Of a DNA stretch of 64,000 nucleotides, positions 1-11,400 are shown piece after piece. Numbering within the stretch: the first letter of the stretch is position 1; each line of letters begins with the position of its first letter. The stretch comes from Carposina sasakii (taxonomy: Eukaryota; Arthropoda; Insecta; Lepidoptera; Carposinidae). The stretch lies in the NCBI GenBank assembly GCA_014607495.2, contig CP053154.1:7812001-7876000 (forward strand), read 5' to 3'. The position numbers were made by a program, and so were the translations under genes. The notes below the pieces were generated by a model. It was not told where the DNA came from. It saw only the letters and a program-made list of their open reading frames with translations, and did not search any database.

Positions 1-985
1 TTAAATGTTTTGCTATATTTGATGAAGCTTTCTATGATTTTTTATGTCTGTTATGTCTAGCTTTTTCTTCCAGTTTACCGATCTTTGGAAGTATAGGCAG
101 GTCAGCCACCCTATTGCTAAAAAGGTCTACGGAAACGATCGTAAAATTAATTTTCAATGTTAAAAATATGTAAATTGGTGGCGACAACATCTGCAAGGGT
201 GTGAGTTAAGAGTTATGGAGATCGTGACCTCCTTCAAATTCAACAAGTACGTACGTAACCAACAACGTGCTTCGGACCGAGCGCAATAATTTAAATAAAG
301 GTTTTTTTGAAGGGTATGAAACCTTCGCTTACTACCGTAACTTTTTATATTACGCTAAGCCTGCCTGGACTCTTTCATTAAAAGCCTTGTCTCCGGAAGA
401 AATACAATGGTATTAAAACTCAGATCCCTCCTGCAAGTGTTGCAGCCAACGACTTTGTTTCAAGTGGGCCAATTTTTTTGTATGACCCATTAAGACTTTT
501 TAAAATGTATTTTCATAATTATTCTGCTCATTGTGTGTATCTACTCTACTGTATAAGTTACTCACATAAAATTTTATTAGCTATGCGAATTTTCTTTCAA
601 ATGTTTACTTATTATTCCAGAATAATCCTCAAATCGTGGTCTGTGGTCTGAGGTAATACGCATACCTATCAAGTGTATTTTCTATTAAAAATGCATAAGA
701 AGGTTAATTTTTAATGGGTTGTTGAATGGTTTTAAATAGATAGGTTACCGTCGGTCAACTAGCAGGCATTGGTAGTATTTTTACAGTTTTATGAAAACTA
801 GGGCAACTAACATCCTGTATAGGTACCTAATTAAAAATTATATATTTTATTAATGTAAGTAGGTAAATAAAGTTGGAAACGTTTGTTAATTTATTTTTAC
901 ATTATTTATCTATTTCATTTGTGTCAATAATTTTATTGCTGTACTTGGGTATTTTTATCACCGCTGATATTGTATGGTTGACTTA
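1..985. other. AT-rich non-coding flank
   Basis: This stretch has no open frame of useful length, no splice-bounded exon that I could support, and no recognisable repeat core. It lies downstream of the 3' end of the minus-strand GTPase gene. It may be degraded repeat DNA. Confidence 0.5.
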
Positions 986-1000
986 GGACAACCCGCGACT

Positions 1001-1598
1001 TCCCCCCCGATGATTGCCCGCCTTGTCGTGGCTTAGTAACCATGGACTGGTCACCCATGGTGAAGCTAAGAGGCAAGGGCCGGACTGTTTGGGCCGCCGG
1101 CTGGCGGCCCGAGGAGGGCGCTCCCAACGGGCTGAACAAGTCCGCTGCGGACGTGACGCGCATGGAGGTGGGACTGCAGAAGAAGAGGAGTGCCGGTATT
1201 ACGGTGCTCCGTTCTCCCTATCTTCTGCGGCCGTGGAGGGATAGCAGGGGGAGAGGCGTGTTGGTATTACGGTGCGCCACTCTCCCTATTGCCCCCCTGC
1301 GAGCTGGCGGGGCCGTTCCGTCGAAACGGCAGTGGTGGGGCCGCAGAAGAAGAGGCATGTCGGTATTGCGGTGCGCCGCTTGTCCTATCCTCTGCAACCG
1401 AGGTGTGGTCGGTAGCAGAACCACAATCCTGATCTGCCACCGGGTACCAGTAATCTGGTATGGCCTCCTAGTAGGGGTATTTAGTGGGTATACCGTGAGT
1501 CTCATTAGCCTATACGGGAGTCCCACATAACCACTCGGGTACCCCCTGTGCCCGGGTGGTATGCGTAATGCATTTCCCCCCCCCGAAACAAAAAAAAA
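1001..1598 (+). mobile_element. 5'-truncated non-LTR retrotransposon 3' end with target duplication
   Basis: A GC-rich block sits in AT-rich DNA between two near-identical 15-mers, GGACAACCCGCGACT (986-1000) and GGACAGCCCGCGACT (1599-1613), with one mismatch. An A-rich tail (1587-1598) directly precedes the second copy. That is the signature of a target-primed non-LTR insertion on the plus strand. Inside, a motif encoding EE(E)ACRYxGAP recurs three times (about 1182, 1255 and 1355), as if a Cys-rich unit was duplicated. The end is a pyrimidine-rich 3' UTR. The clade is uncertain; an R1-like element is possible. Confidence 0.6.
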
Positions 1599-1749
1599 GG
1601 ACAGCCCGCGACTACACCTTCCATAATGTTCGTTTGAAAACTTTTTGAAAAGGTGCAGTTATTTTTATAATAAAAATCATAAGCTTATCATAAAAATAGA
1701 ACCTCCATTTTTTGTCATAGTAGGTATTTTGAAGTGAACTTCAACCTTT

Positions 1750-1875
1750 TACATACATATATTCACGCCTTTATCCCTTACGGGGTAGGCAGAGCGCCAA
1801 GGGCCGATAGAAACAGATGGTGCCACTTCTGACCAATTTTGAGGGTATAGTTGAGATGTACCTACAAGTACAACA
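1750..1875 (+). repeat. Dispersed repeat (CACGCCTTTATCC...GGTAGGCAGAG)
   Basis: This roughly 110-bp block recurs at 57160-57275 with about 90 percent identity by eye. The shared part runs from CATAxATTCACGCCTTTATCC to GGGTATAGTTGA. I recognise it as a common lepidopteran dispersed repeat, but I cannot assign a class. Confidence 0.6.
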
Positions 1876-1986
1876 TTTTCAGCCCTCAATAATGTATCTA
1901 ATCTTGGAAATCGCTAAAACATGTGTTTAATTTTGTGACTATTAATACCGAAGTTTATTGAAGTAGGTAGGTAGTAGGTACATATA

Positions 1987-2181
1987 CAGGGTGTAACAGA
2001 GGGTGCAGGTTTTTTTGAGCAAAATGCATAAAATTTGAGATTCGAAATCGCATGTTTATTTATTCAAATATGAAAAATTCCTAAACAATTCAGGAATGTT
2101 CATACAATCTTCAAAAATAAACACGTGATTTGGAGTCTCAAATTTGTAACTAGGATCTTTATAGTGAGCTTTTATACCCTG
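1987..2181. mobile_element. MITE with CAGGGT ends
   Basis: The left end CAGGGTGTAACAG and the right end (reverse strand AACAGGGTATAAAAG) are inverted. The interior is also self-complementary: AAATTTGAGATTCGAAATC near 2035 against its partner near 2130. It is a short non-autonomous DNA element without coding capacity. TATA precedes the left end and TTTA follows the right end, so the target duplication is imperfect. Confidence 0.5.
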
Positions 2182-2232
2182 TTTACCTAACCAGTAACGG
2201 CCAATTGCAAATCATAAATAATCTCGAATTCA

Positions 2233-2238
2233 TTTATT
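2233..2238 (-). promoter_or_regulatory. Candidate poly(A) signal of the GTPase gene
   Basis: AATAAA on the minus strand lies about 45 bases past the stop codon at 2282. It would give a short 3' UTR ending near 2215. The position fits the last exon, but no cleavage site can be shown from sequence. Confidence 0.45.
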
Positions 2239-2281
2239 CCAAATTTGAAATTTTGTATTGTAAAATATCTCTCGAGATCGG

Positions 2282-2482
2282 TTATTGAAACTGGCTGTAC
2301 GAAGACTTACAATAAGGTGTGGTAGTAGTGGAATCGGGCGTAGAATCCGAGGCGGCCCTCGACAGAGGTCGCCCCAGGGCGGTGGGCCGGTCCTCCGTGT
2401 TGCCGGTGCTGGCTGGCTTGCCCCGGGTGACCTTGCTGCTCACCCGCCAAAACCGACGGGCGTCGCGGAACACTCCCCACAC
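2282..2482 (-). CDS. RERG-like GTPase, coding exon 5 (C-terminus)
   Basis: The acceptor TTTTTTCCAG at 2483 opens a frame that begins [16 protein letters not shown]. This continues the ESIDQ end of exon 4 in phase 0, and together they match the last helix of RERG-type GTPases (I-x-x-I-F-x-x-x-x-R-x-x-R-R). The remaining 50 residues are Ser/Thr/Pro-rich and unstructured, ending SSYSQFQ and TAA. The exon is GC-rich in AT-rich surroundings. A GTAAGT about 30 bases before the stop could be used as an alternative donor to an exon outside the window. Confidence 0.75.
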   Translation of the reverse strand: MWGVFRDARRFWRVSSKVTRGKPASTGNTEDRPTALGRPLSRAASDSTPDSTTTTPYCKSSYSQFQ

Positions 2483-5400
2483 CTGGAAAAAATTATAAGA
2501 TGAATTGTATTATTCTGTTATTCGACTGCAGTTATTTCTACTAATACATAATCTATAATATGTACAGGGTGTAACAGAAAGGGTATGTTAAGCGAAAAGC
2601 TATGTAAATAGCCCACTATAGAGATCCTATTTCCAAAATTTCAGACTCAAATTCACATTTTTATTTTTCTAGATAGTATGAAGAATTCCGAAACAACTCA
2701 GGAATGTCCAAAGTCTTACAATTTTATTACTTAAAAACGGCTGTACCGATTTGGCAGAAAATTGGTGGAGTAGCTTAGAACCAGAAGACGGACATAGGAT
2801 TGAGGAGACTTTTTATCCCGGATAATTTTAACATTTTGTTTTTTAGCAGTCTACGCGGAAGGAGTCGCTTCCAAAGTCTAGTTACTTACAATACAATACG
2901 CAATTACCTAATTTACACCAGATTACACTGTAATAGCCTGTAAATCGCGCTACGCAGCTTAAAAAATATAGATCACCGTTTGTTGAGAGAATACAAAATT
3001 TAATAATTAAAAATCTTATGATAAGATATTCAAAGAACCAGAATCCAATATTTGTAAATTTATATGTTTTAGATTTAAGTTTTTTTCTGTATTTACCCAA
3101 TTTCATAATTCATTTAATAAATATTATCAATATTTAAGTAAATTAAAACAGTCTACCTATTTATTGCTTCCACGAGTTCGTCTTCTGGATAATAATTTCA
3201 TTTTATTCACAGTCTGACAAACTTACCTTGTTAGAGAAGTATCAATTTCGCTTTCAAAAGAAAATAAAGTGTTATTTTGAGAGCCCATTGATATCAGATT
3301 TGTATCAAGCAAAATCATAGTACCTATCTACTTAGATTAGGTAGTGTGGAAATCTTCTTATTTGAACTGTAATAAGGTACCTGCGAGTAAAAATGGCCGG
3401 TGTCTATCAAGGGCCATTACTAGAAAAACACATTTCTATTACATCTATTGAGATTCCATTCATAGTCACATGTAAAGGACCAATCAGAAGGCTAATATGC
3501 GAATGCACAGTCTCGTGCGATCGGCCATCTTGTTAGTAGCCACGACGCGGTCCGCGGCGTAGTTCTGTACCACATGTTAGTAAAAAATTATTCGAAACAA
3601 ATCAAGAGATTTAAAGGTGAAATTGTCAAAATTTTACATATTGTACTACAAAGAAGTTCAATAAAACATTATTATTAATAAATCAAGGTTAGTACACCAC
3701 TATTTTATGTTTTTTTTTAAATATTTTTCATTTAATTACATAAAACTAGACTAAGAGCCACATTCTGGGCGGGTAAATGGGCCGCCCCCTTATTAAACTT
3801 AGAAATATTAATATATTTAATAATTTCTTTTTTTTTTCTTAGGAAAAACTGTTATTACTAGTATAGGCAAATACTATAATTACGATTTATTTTTTAGTTA
3901 ACACACATATAGAATGTCTTATATTGCAATTTAAGATTTTATAATGTGTAACTAGGGCCATCTATATTTTTTTGTAATTATTATTTCATTTATTTTGTTT
4001 AAAATTGTTAAGAATAAAGAATGCTTTATTCAAAAACATAATATTATTGTTAATTAATCACATATGTTTTTATATATTTAGATTTTTATGTTCAGTGCGG
4101 TTATTAAGGTCCACTATTGTTTTTTCCTTTAATTCTTCGTAGCTAAATTGTGATTCAATTTGAAAATAATAATTGAACGTAGGTAAAACTAGAATACTGA
4201 ATTTTAATTGCCGTGACTCTTTAAATTACTAAAACAATTTATGGCCTTTATTGTACTACCTAGGTTTATTATAGGCCATTGCTAAGGTTTTAAAAAACAT
4301 TAATTTTTATGACAATTGTTATATAAGAAACATAATTTTGTACTGTTCTAGATAAAGAAAACCTTAATTATTATTAATATGTATTTATTCTGTTGTTTTA
4401 TTTTACAATTTAATCAAGTTTGAATTAAGCTGGCTTTTGTTTACCGCAAGTACTAATATCCTAATGTAATAAAAATCTGGTTTTATTGGGATTTATTGGA
4501 GTACTTTGTGAAGAGAAGTGTAATTTTTTTAAATTCATAATAATTAACATTTACAGTAGATAAATTTGAACAAATATGATTGATATAAGGGTCATTTTCA
4601 AAATAATTGCTCATTTCAGAAATGTTACTTTTATGTCACAATAACATAAAAGTAACATAAAAGAAAACAAGGGCTGCATTCACAGTGGTAAATAAAACAG
4701 TTTTTTAGTATTTAATATTGTAATAATTAATCAAACACGTACACGTACATTATTATGTACAGTTCGTGAGGTTTAAGCCGAGCTTTGCATTTGTGTGAGT
4801 GTGCACATAGACACAGGTTAGGTTTATATCGGCGTAACTCCGTCGCGCTCCTACATTTCTTTAAGTCACTCACATGAATAGCTAGCTTAGCGTAGACCCC
4901 GCGGCTGTACTGGACATAGTGAACATAAACATGAAACATACAAAATAATGACAATAATAAAACCGTCAGGGTTATGTTTAATTTGAAGATGGTTACTCAG
5001 TTAATCATAAATCGAAAATAAAAATATAATATTAAAATGCGAACTTTGAACATTCTCTCTATCGTCATGATAATACTGCACGATTAACTTCCTAATATTT
5101 ATATATAATGTCTGCCTATTCATACATGAAATATTTTAACAGTAGCTTCTTAAGTCGTATCTAAAGATACAAAACAACAAAAAAAAATATTTTAAGTGTT
5201 TTTCTTTTTACGAAATTATTATAATTCAATTTTTTTTTATATATTTTGCATAAAACCTTTAATGAAAACCCCTTAAATGAAAGTAAATAAATAAACGTTC
5301 TGAATGTTAAAGGTCAAAAAATAAGAAACCAGTATTTATTTTGTAGCTCAAGTAATTTTAAATTATTTAATGTAAATATATTTAATAAAATTAGAAAAAA

Positions 5401-8400
5401 AACTTTTGAAATGGCTTCGTTATAACCGTCTAACAGTTAAAAACCGTTAGATGATACCCTTAAAATATTTCGTGTATGAATAGGTAGACCTTATATAACT
5501 ATACATATTATTCACTATCGCTACTAAAAAGATCCCAGAAATTTCTCTTCAAATCAACCGTAGAAACATTATAATATTTTGATGGCTTTTTAACCATCTT
5601 TGCTAGATCCTTAGGTTTAAAATTTACTTTAATATCAGATAAAATAGTAACATTTGAAGTAGATGCATTACTGACATGATAATGATTAGTTTCTCCTATA
5701 GGTTCGACATCATCAGAATTAGGTAAAACTTTATTGGTTACTAACATCTCTAGGTCTTCTTGCTCAGATTCACTTTCAGATGTAGATTCTATAACAAGTC
5801 GTTTTGCTCTTGAACGTTTAACATGATCAGTAATTAATTTGTGACTTTTTATGGCATAACATTGGCAAATATTGGGCTTTAAACAAAAGCAGCTTAAAAT
5901 TCGATATTGAATTATATTATCTTCGTTTGGTATTACTTGGTGTATTTTTTGCGTATTTGGAACGGCCACAAATTTACAACCCTCAATTTGATTTTCTATT
6001 CTCAATATGTCCTCCTGATCAATAAGAAATAATTTTACAGTGGTAGCAGTATTGTGTTCAAGTAATTGAATCGCAGTTTCAGCATCAGGTATATCATGTC
6101 CGTATGATATTTGTTTATCTAACAATCTTTTTACTACTCCCCCAACCCCATCCGCTGCAACCTTCCCATGGGCCGCTTCAAAAAAATTCCAGGTTGCAAA
6201 AATAAAACCATAAGATTCTATCATTTTGGTAAGAAGGGCAAAGTTCTTCTTTTGCCTGTATTGACTTGACGGACCATCTGAGAAGAAATGTATAGTGTCT
6301 TTCAAAGGAAATCTATGTTTAATGTCACGCATCAGGGGCTCCAAGTGAGCCCAGATCGATTCCGGTGTGTGTTTGTTGCAGTTGGAAAATGTACAAAATG
6401 ATTCGGGATCAGTTTCATCATTATATATAATGCTTGTGTGCAAGGTGATTTGTGAATGTGATGCTCCAAAATGTACTGCTTGTATTTCATTATGAAATTT
6501 GCAATTATAATTTTCTGAGAAGTCACAATGTAGCATAATTTCATTTCTTTGTAAATTCTCCTTCAATGATTTATAAATTTTGTATTGATGTGAAATGTTG
6601 TAAATATGAATTTTAAAGCCTCTTAATTCCGTGTCAAAATTTGATAATAGAGATTCTAACATACCTGATATTATTTGTTTAATTGTTTTTTTGGTTGATT
6701 TTTTTTCATTGTTCTTTTCATATTCTATGGTTTTGACCGTCCACTCTAGCCATGACACTTTTTCATTCAATTTTATATTCAGTAAGTCATATCTGATTGA
6801 TTTGTTTTTGCAAATATCACATGTTGAATACATGCACTTTTGGGAGTATAAATCACACACTGTAGACTTTATAACGGTGTCCAAAGTATCACCGTCCTTA
6901 AAATTTTTTAGTGTTTTTAGGGATGTAAACTTGAAATCTATATTACTGTGTCTTTTGCAAAGACAAGTATTTCGATTTGATAAATTTGGGATCAATACGT
7001 AAAATGGCTTGAAACGTCTGAATGTGGCGTATGAAATTGGAATTCCAGTCTCCTTTACAAATTTTAACCGTAAATTTACCATCGAATCTAGCAAATATCG
7101 TCTTTGCATTTTAACTTTATTTTTTGTTTTAGTTTCTTTCTTAGCTGCAGTAGCTCGACTGACATCATCTTGGTTAAAAAAAGTATAAATTTTATTTGCT
7201 AGGTTATTTCGTTTAATATTAACTTTTTTTGCATTACGTCTGATTGGGTATTTAATCCCAATAGCAGACTGTAATTTACTTTTCATTTTATACCCTTTTA
7301 CGATGTCGTTACTTACAATTTCTTTTAATACATTTCTCTTTTCATTACTTCCTGCTGCATTATATTGTATTTTTAAGGATTCTATTAACACATTCTTTTC
7401 AAATAACTCCTTTTTAATAATTTCTTTTCTTCTTCAGTAGTGTTTAAATTAGCAACAAATGAGTTGGTTTTTGATATTGGGCTTGACACAGTATAAAATG
7501 ACTCTCTGCTAAACATATTTTCTTTTTCTTCGTCTTCTTTTGTGTTTTGCAAAATTTTGTATCTATATATTTTTTTCTTTAAAGCTTTATTCTCTTTGAT
7601 TAATAATTCAATTTTTTTCTTCATATTTTTATTTTCTTTGGTTAATGTTCTATATCTTTTCTGATATATTCTTTGGTATTCTTTTCGAGTTTTACCCTTT
7701 TCTATAACTTCTTGTTTATAGTCTGATTTTTGTTTTAAAGTCCTCCAATATTTTCGCCTGCTTTCTTTCTCTCGATCCGATAGCTCCCCAATTTTTTTAT
7801 AGAATTTTTTAGCTCTTTCTAAATTTTTTTCCTGTAGTGCTTTCCATTTTTGAGGATTATTCAATTTTAGTCGGTCTCGGTACCGTTTTTGCCTCTCTGC
7901 CGCAGACAAAGGCATATTTTCTGTAAAGAATAAAAAATACAATGTAATAACTCAGAAAATAATAATTAAAAAAATCATATTTAACGATAAAAGCAGTCTA
8001 TTTTGAAGCATACGTCGTCGTAAAATTTAACGTGAAAATTAAATTTTGCATCACATTAACAAATCACATTGTATACAAGTATTTTGAACATTGAGAATAG
8101 TATCAAACTTGTCATGCTAGAATAAGTCAGAGCCTGTTAATGCTAGACGAAAATACTTGGGTTATATTAAATAAATATATTACACTAATAACTCAAAGTT
8201 GCAGATCGCAATATACACTCGATCGCGCAACTTGTACAGTATAAACCAAAACGAAGGTATAAAATGATTAGTAAATTACAGTCAGCTATTATAGGGCCAA
8301 TTTGAGGATTTTAAGTTATCCAAGCATCACTCAAAACACTGAATACGACCATAGAAAAACATGTTTATTTTACTATTGGTTTAATTATAATTTATATAAT

Positions 8401-11400
8401 ATTTTAAAATCATGCTGTGGACACGTCTTAATCCAATTTTATGTAACGTAACATAAAAAATGTTACATAAGTGTGACATAAAGGAACAAGTAAGCATGTT
8501 TTTCTACAAACTAACCTCAAATCACAGAACATAATTCACTCGATCGTTGCAGCTAATTAGCGACAGAATAGCACTATCATAATAGTTTCCTGACAATTAA
8601 AAATAGTTTAAATTTACTTACCTTGCGTATTTTTTCCAATTTACCAAAAAGAAACCAGATAAATGTTTTTTATCGACGCACACCATACACCCAACTTTTT
8701 TGCCGAGAACAAAATGGCTGCTGCCCTGTGATTGGTCGCCTGAGGTTCGGACAGTGACAGCAAATGTTGCCAGTATTAAAGTTTAACAAAATACCTTTTT
8801 CGCGACTAAATAATGCGTTACATAAATGAAATAACATCGATGAAGTAATTTTGAGACCAGTTTTATTTTTTATTTATAACTAAAATTAATGTGTCAAATG
8901 AATTTTCAAGGATTCTACACACATTTTACAGTGTTATTAGAGAGGATAGCCAATTTTGTTTGATAATAAATAAAATACTTTTAATGTTTTTTCAAGTTTA
9001 AAATATCAGTGCTGGAAGTTGGACACACGTTTTTTGTAGGAAGACCAGAAACATGCTTTAAAAATTTCGCAATATATAAAAAATGAAGTATCAACTACCA
9101 ACAATGACATTATAATACAATATAAAGAAAGGCTTCTTTGTAATGTTCAGTATTTTATTAATATTGCCATTACAGTTTTTTTGTAGAAATTAAGGAAAGA
9201 TGATGGACAAGATTTTTTTCTGAAATGAGCAATTATTTTGAAAATGACCCATAAACCTAAAAACTAATTTACGAAATTAAAATATACGACATAAGAAGTT
9301 AGTCCTAGTGTAGGATTCGCAATATGTGTTTTCTGGAAATACATAAATGCTTTTTACTTTTACTTTTTATTACTGTAGTAAGTATAAAGATTCGTTTTAG
9401 TATCGTACTACACGTATAGGTATAGTCTGATACTTATTACTACTACCTACCTACAAATCGAAATATCCGTATTATTCGTTCCATATAAGTATAGGTAAGT
9501 TTATCGGTTAACGGTTGACTGAACCACGTTTCAACCACGTTTCAAGATATCGGCAAGGGCATGATCCCGAAATTGCTGCGAAGGTTGTGGGTAGGGAATT
9601 TCAGAATATTAAATAGGACTGATTGTATACCAATATCTCTTTTAACATAATCCCAATGTAATATTCTTTATTGTACACAGAAAAAATAAAGCGGGTAAGT
9701 ATATAACATAGATGTACAAAGGCGAGTTTATCTCTTAAAGAGATTTCTTCCAGCAAACCAGTTGGGATAGAGAGAAAATATATATATATATAGGCGGATT
9801 GTGTGTGTACACAATCATAAAATAAACATACATACCAAGAACTTACAATAACAATAAATACTAATTACTTAATATAAAATAAATAATAAAAAGGACATAC
9901 TTACATAATACATAGTGGGACAGATGACAACAATGAGAAGAAATTATAATGCAATGACTGCAGACCTATCAAGGAAGCGAGAGGTAGTGATCCTTTAATT
10001 TTTTTAAAACTTCCAATTGTACGACAATCTCGAATATTGTGCGGGAGATCATTCCACAGCTTAAATGCATACATAGTGAAGGAGTAGTCATAGGTGGCAG
10101 ATTGATGTCGAGGAGTTTTGGACAGTGAAGCTGTATTCGAACGCAAGGGTCGATCTCTAGAAAATAAATAATCAAAGCGTTCACTAAGATATATAGGAGA
10201 TAACTTACTGTACAACATTTTAAATAGGAGAGTTAAAATGTGAACATTCCGGCGAAGTCTATTTAGAAGCCATTTAAGCTCTTTACGAAATTGAGTTACA
10301 TGATCATATTTGCAAAATCCGTAAATAAAGCGAATACCCAAATTCTGAAGTCGATCGAGTTTATTGAGCAATAATAATATAATTTTTTTTTTAAGCGAAA
10401 TACCGACTTCCTCCCCTAATGAGCCAAAACTCGAGCTTACTGAAGTAAAATTTTGCTAAAGGGCAAATATATATTGCGTTAAGCCGTGTACGAAGTTTAG
10501 AAGGCATAATATTGTCATATTTATATGCTAGCAAATGATTAAATAGGCCACATGCCAAAGGGGCATTGAGAGAAATTAGGCTTCGAAATTTGACGTCTGA
10601 CAATATAAGCAATAAAATTATTAATAAAGAAATGGAAAAAAATCCTCACCCGGGTGGGAATCGAACCCACAACCTCTGCATTCCGCGTGCCAGCGTTCTC
10701 ACCACTGAGCCACCGGGTCAATTACTCGGATGACGAATTTTACCATCTCTTTTCTAAATTACATATTGGCAACGTTATTTTTCATCCCGATAGCTATACA
10801 CTAGCCAAATCTCGGCAAACAAAGCTGAATCCCTCAGCACAATGTTTAAAGATGAAACGATCAACCATATCCTATTACCATCCTATAACCATAACCATAG
10901 CCAATGAAACGCTGTCCCCTTCTTCCCCTATTACAGGCAAGAAGTGGACAGGTCCAGTTAATGAATTTAAAACAAAAGAAAAATACGGTAAAACTAAGTG
11001 ATTAAAATAAAAAAACAATTTATGAACACGAGACTAATTTATTAAAGTAACGCGATAACAGGTCGTGGGTGACTAATCCTGGTTTCTCCGATAAATATTA
11101 AAATTGTTTACAAAGTAGGCACGTAACTTTGGCGAGACGTATCCCCGGTAGCAGCCGAGGCAGTGATGCGAAATGTCCGCCGGGATGCTCGGCAGGTGTG
11201 GGTGAGCTCGGCGGGCAATTCCCGTTCGGTAATATTCGGCAAATCCAATTCCGAACGAAAACCAATTCCGAACGAAATCCAATTCCGAACTAAATCCTAA
11301 TCCGGACGTAATCCTAATCCTAAGGGGTGACGTTTCAAACTCGAAGACGAACCAACTGTGTCCGTGTTATTTAATTTAAAATCGTTGACTTTTTTAAACT

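Larger units (their letters stand above)
4589..9250 (-). mobile_element. Complete cut-and-paste DNA transposon (Sola-like?), 4,662 bp
   Basis: The termini are perfect 34-bp inverted repeats starting GGGTCATTTTCAAAATAATT (4589-4622 and 9217-9250). They are flanked by a direct 4-bp ATAA duplication (4585-4588 and 9251-9254). The element carries, on the minus strand, a promoter-like region with an inverted CCAAT box, a spliced non-coding leader exon, a basic/coiled-coil ORF and a DDE transposase ORF. Subterminal ACATAAAAGTAACATAAAAG-like motifs near 4640 and 8450 may be transposase sites. The 4-bp duplication fits the Sola superfamily, but I could not verify that by alignment. It lies inside intron 4 of the GTPase gene, in the same orientation. 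Confidence 0.8.

Noticed and set aside
3500..3690. Promoter and first exon in intron 4
   Set aside because: GC-rich with GGCCATCTTG and a weak AAG|GTTAGT donor, but no TATA/initiator pair and no coding exon could be linked. It is mentioned only in the region note.
4620..4960. Host promoter at the left end of the DNA transposon
   Set aside because: GC-richer but within the element's inverted ends, downstream of the transposase stop. It is more likely transposon 3' sequence.
6631..7002. Plus-strand ORF of 123 codons
   Set aside because: It is antisense to the transposase, hydrophobic by reverse-complement bias, and has no start context or motif.
10646..10722. tRNA gene on the minus strand
   Set aside because: A and B boxes are present, but the same sequence recurs at 24.3 and 59.7 kb with a common leader and tail and damaged stems. 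That makes it a SINE, not a functional tRNA.
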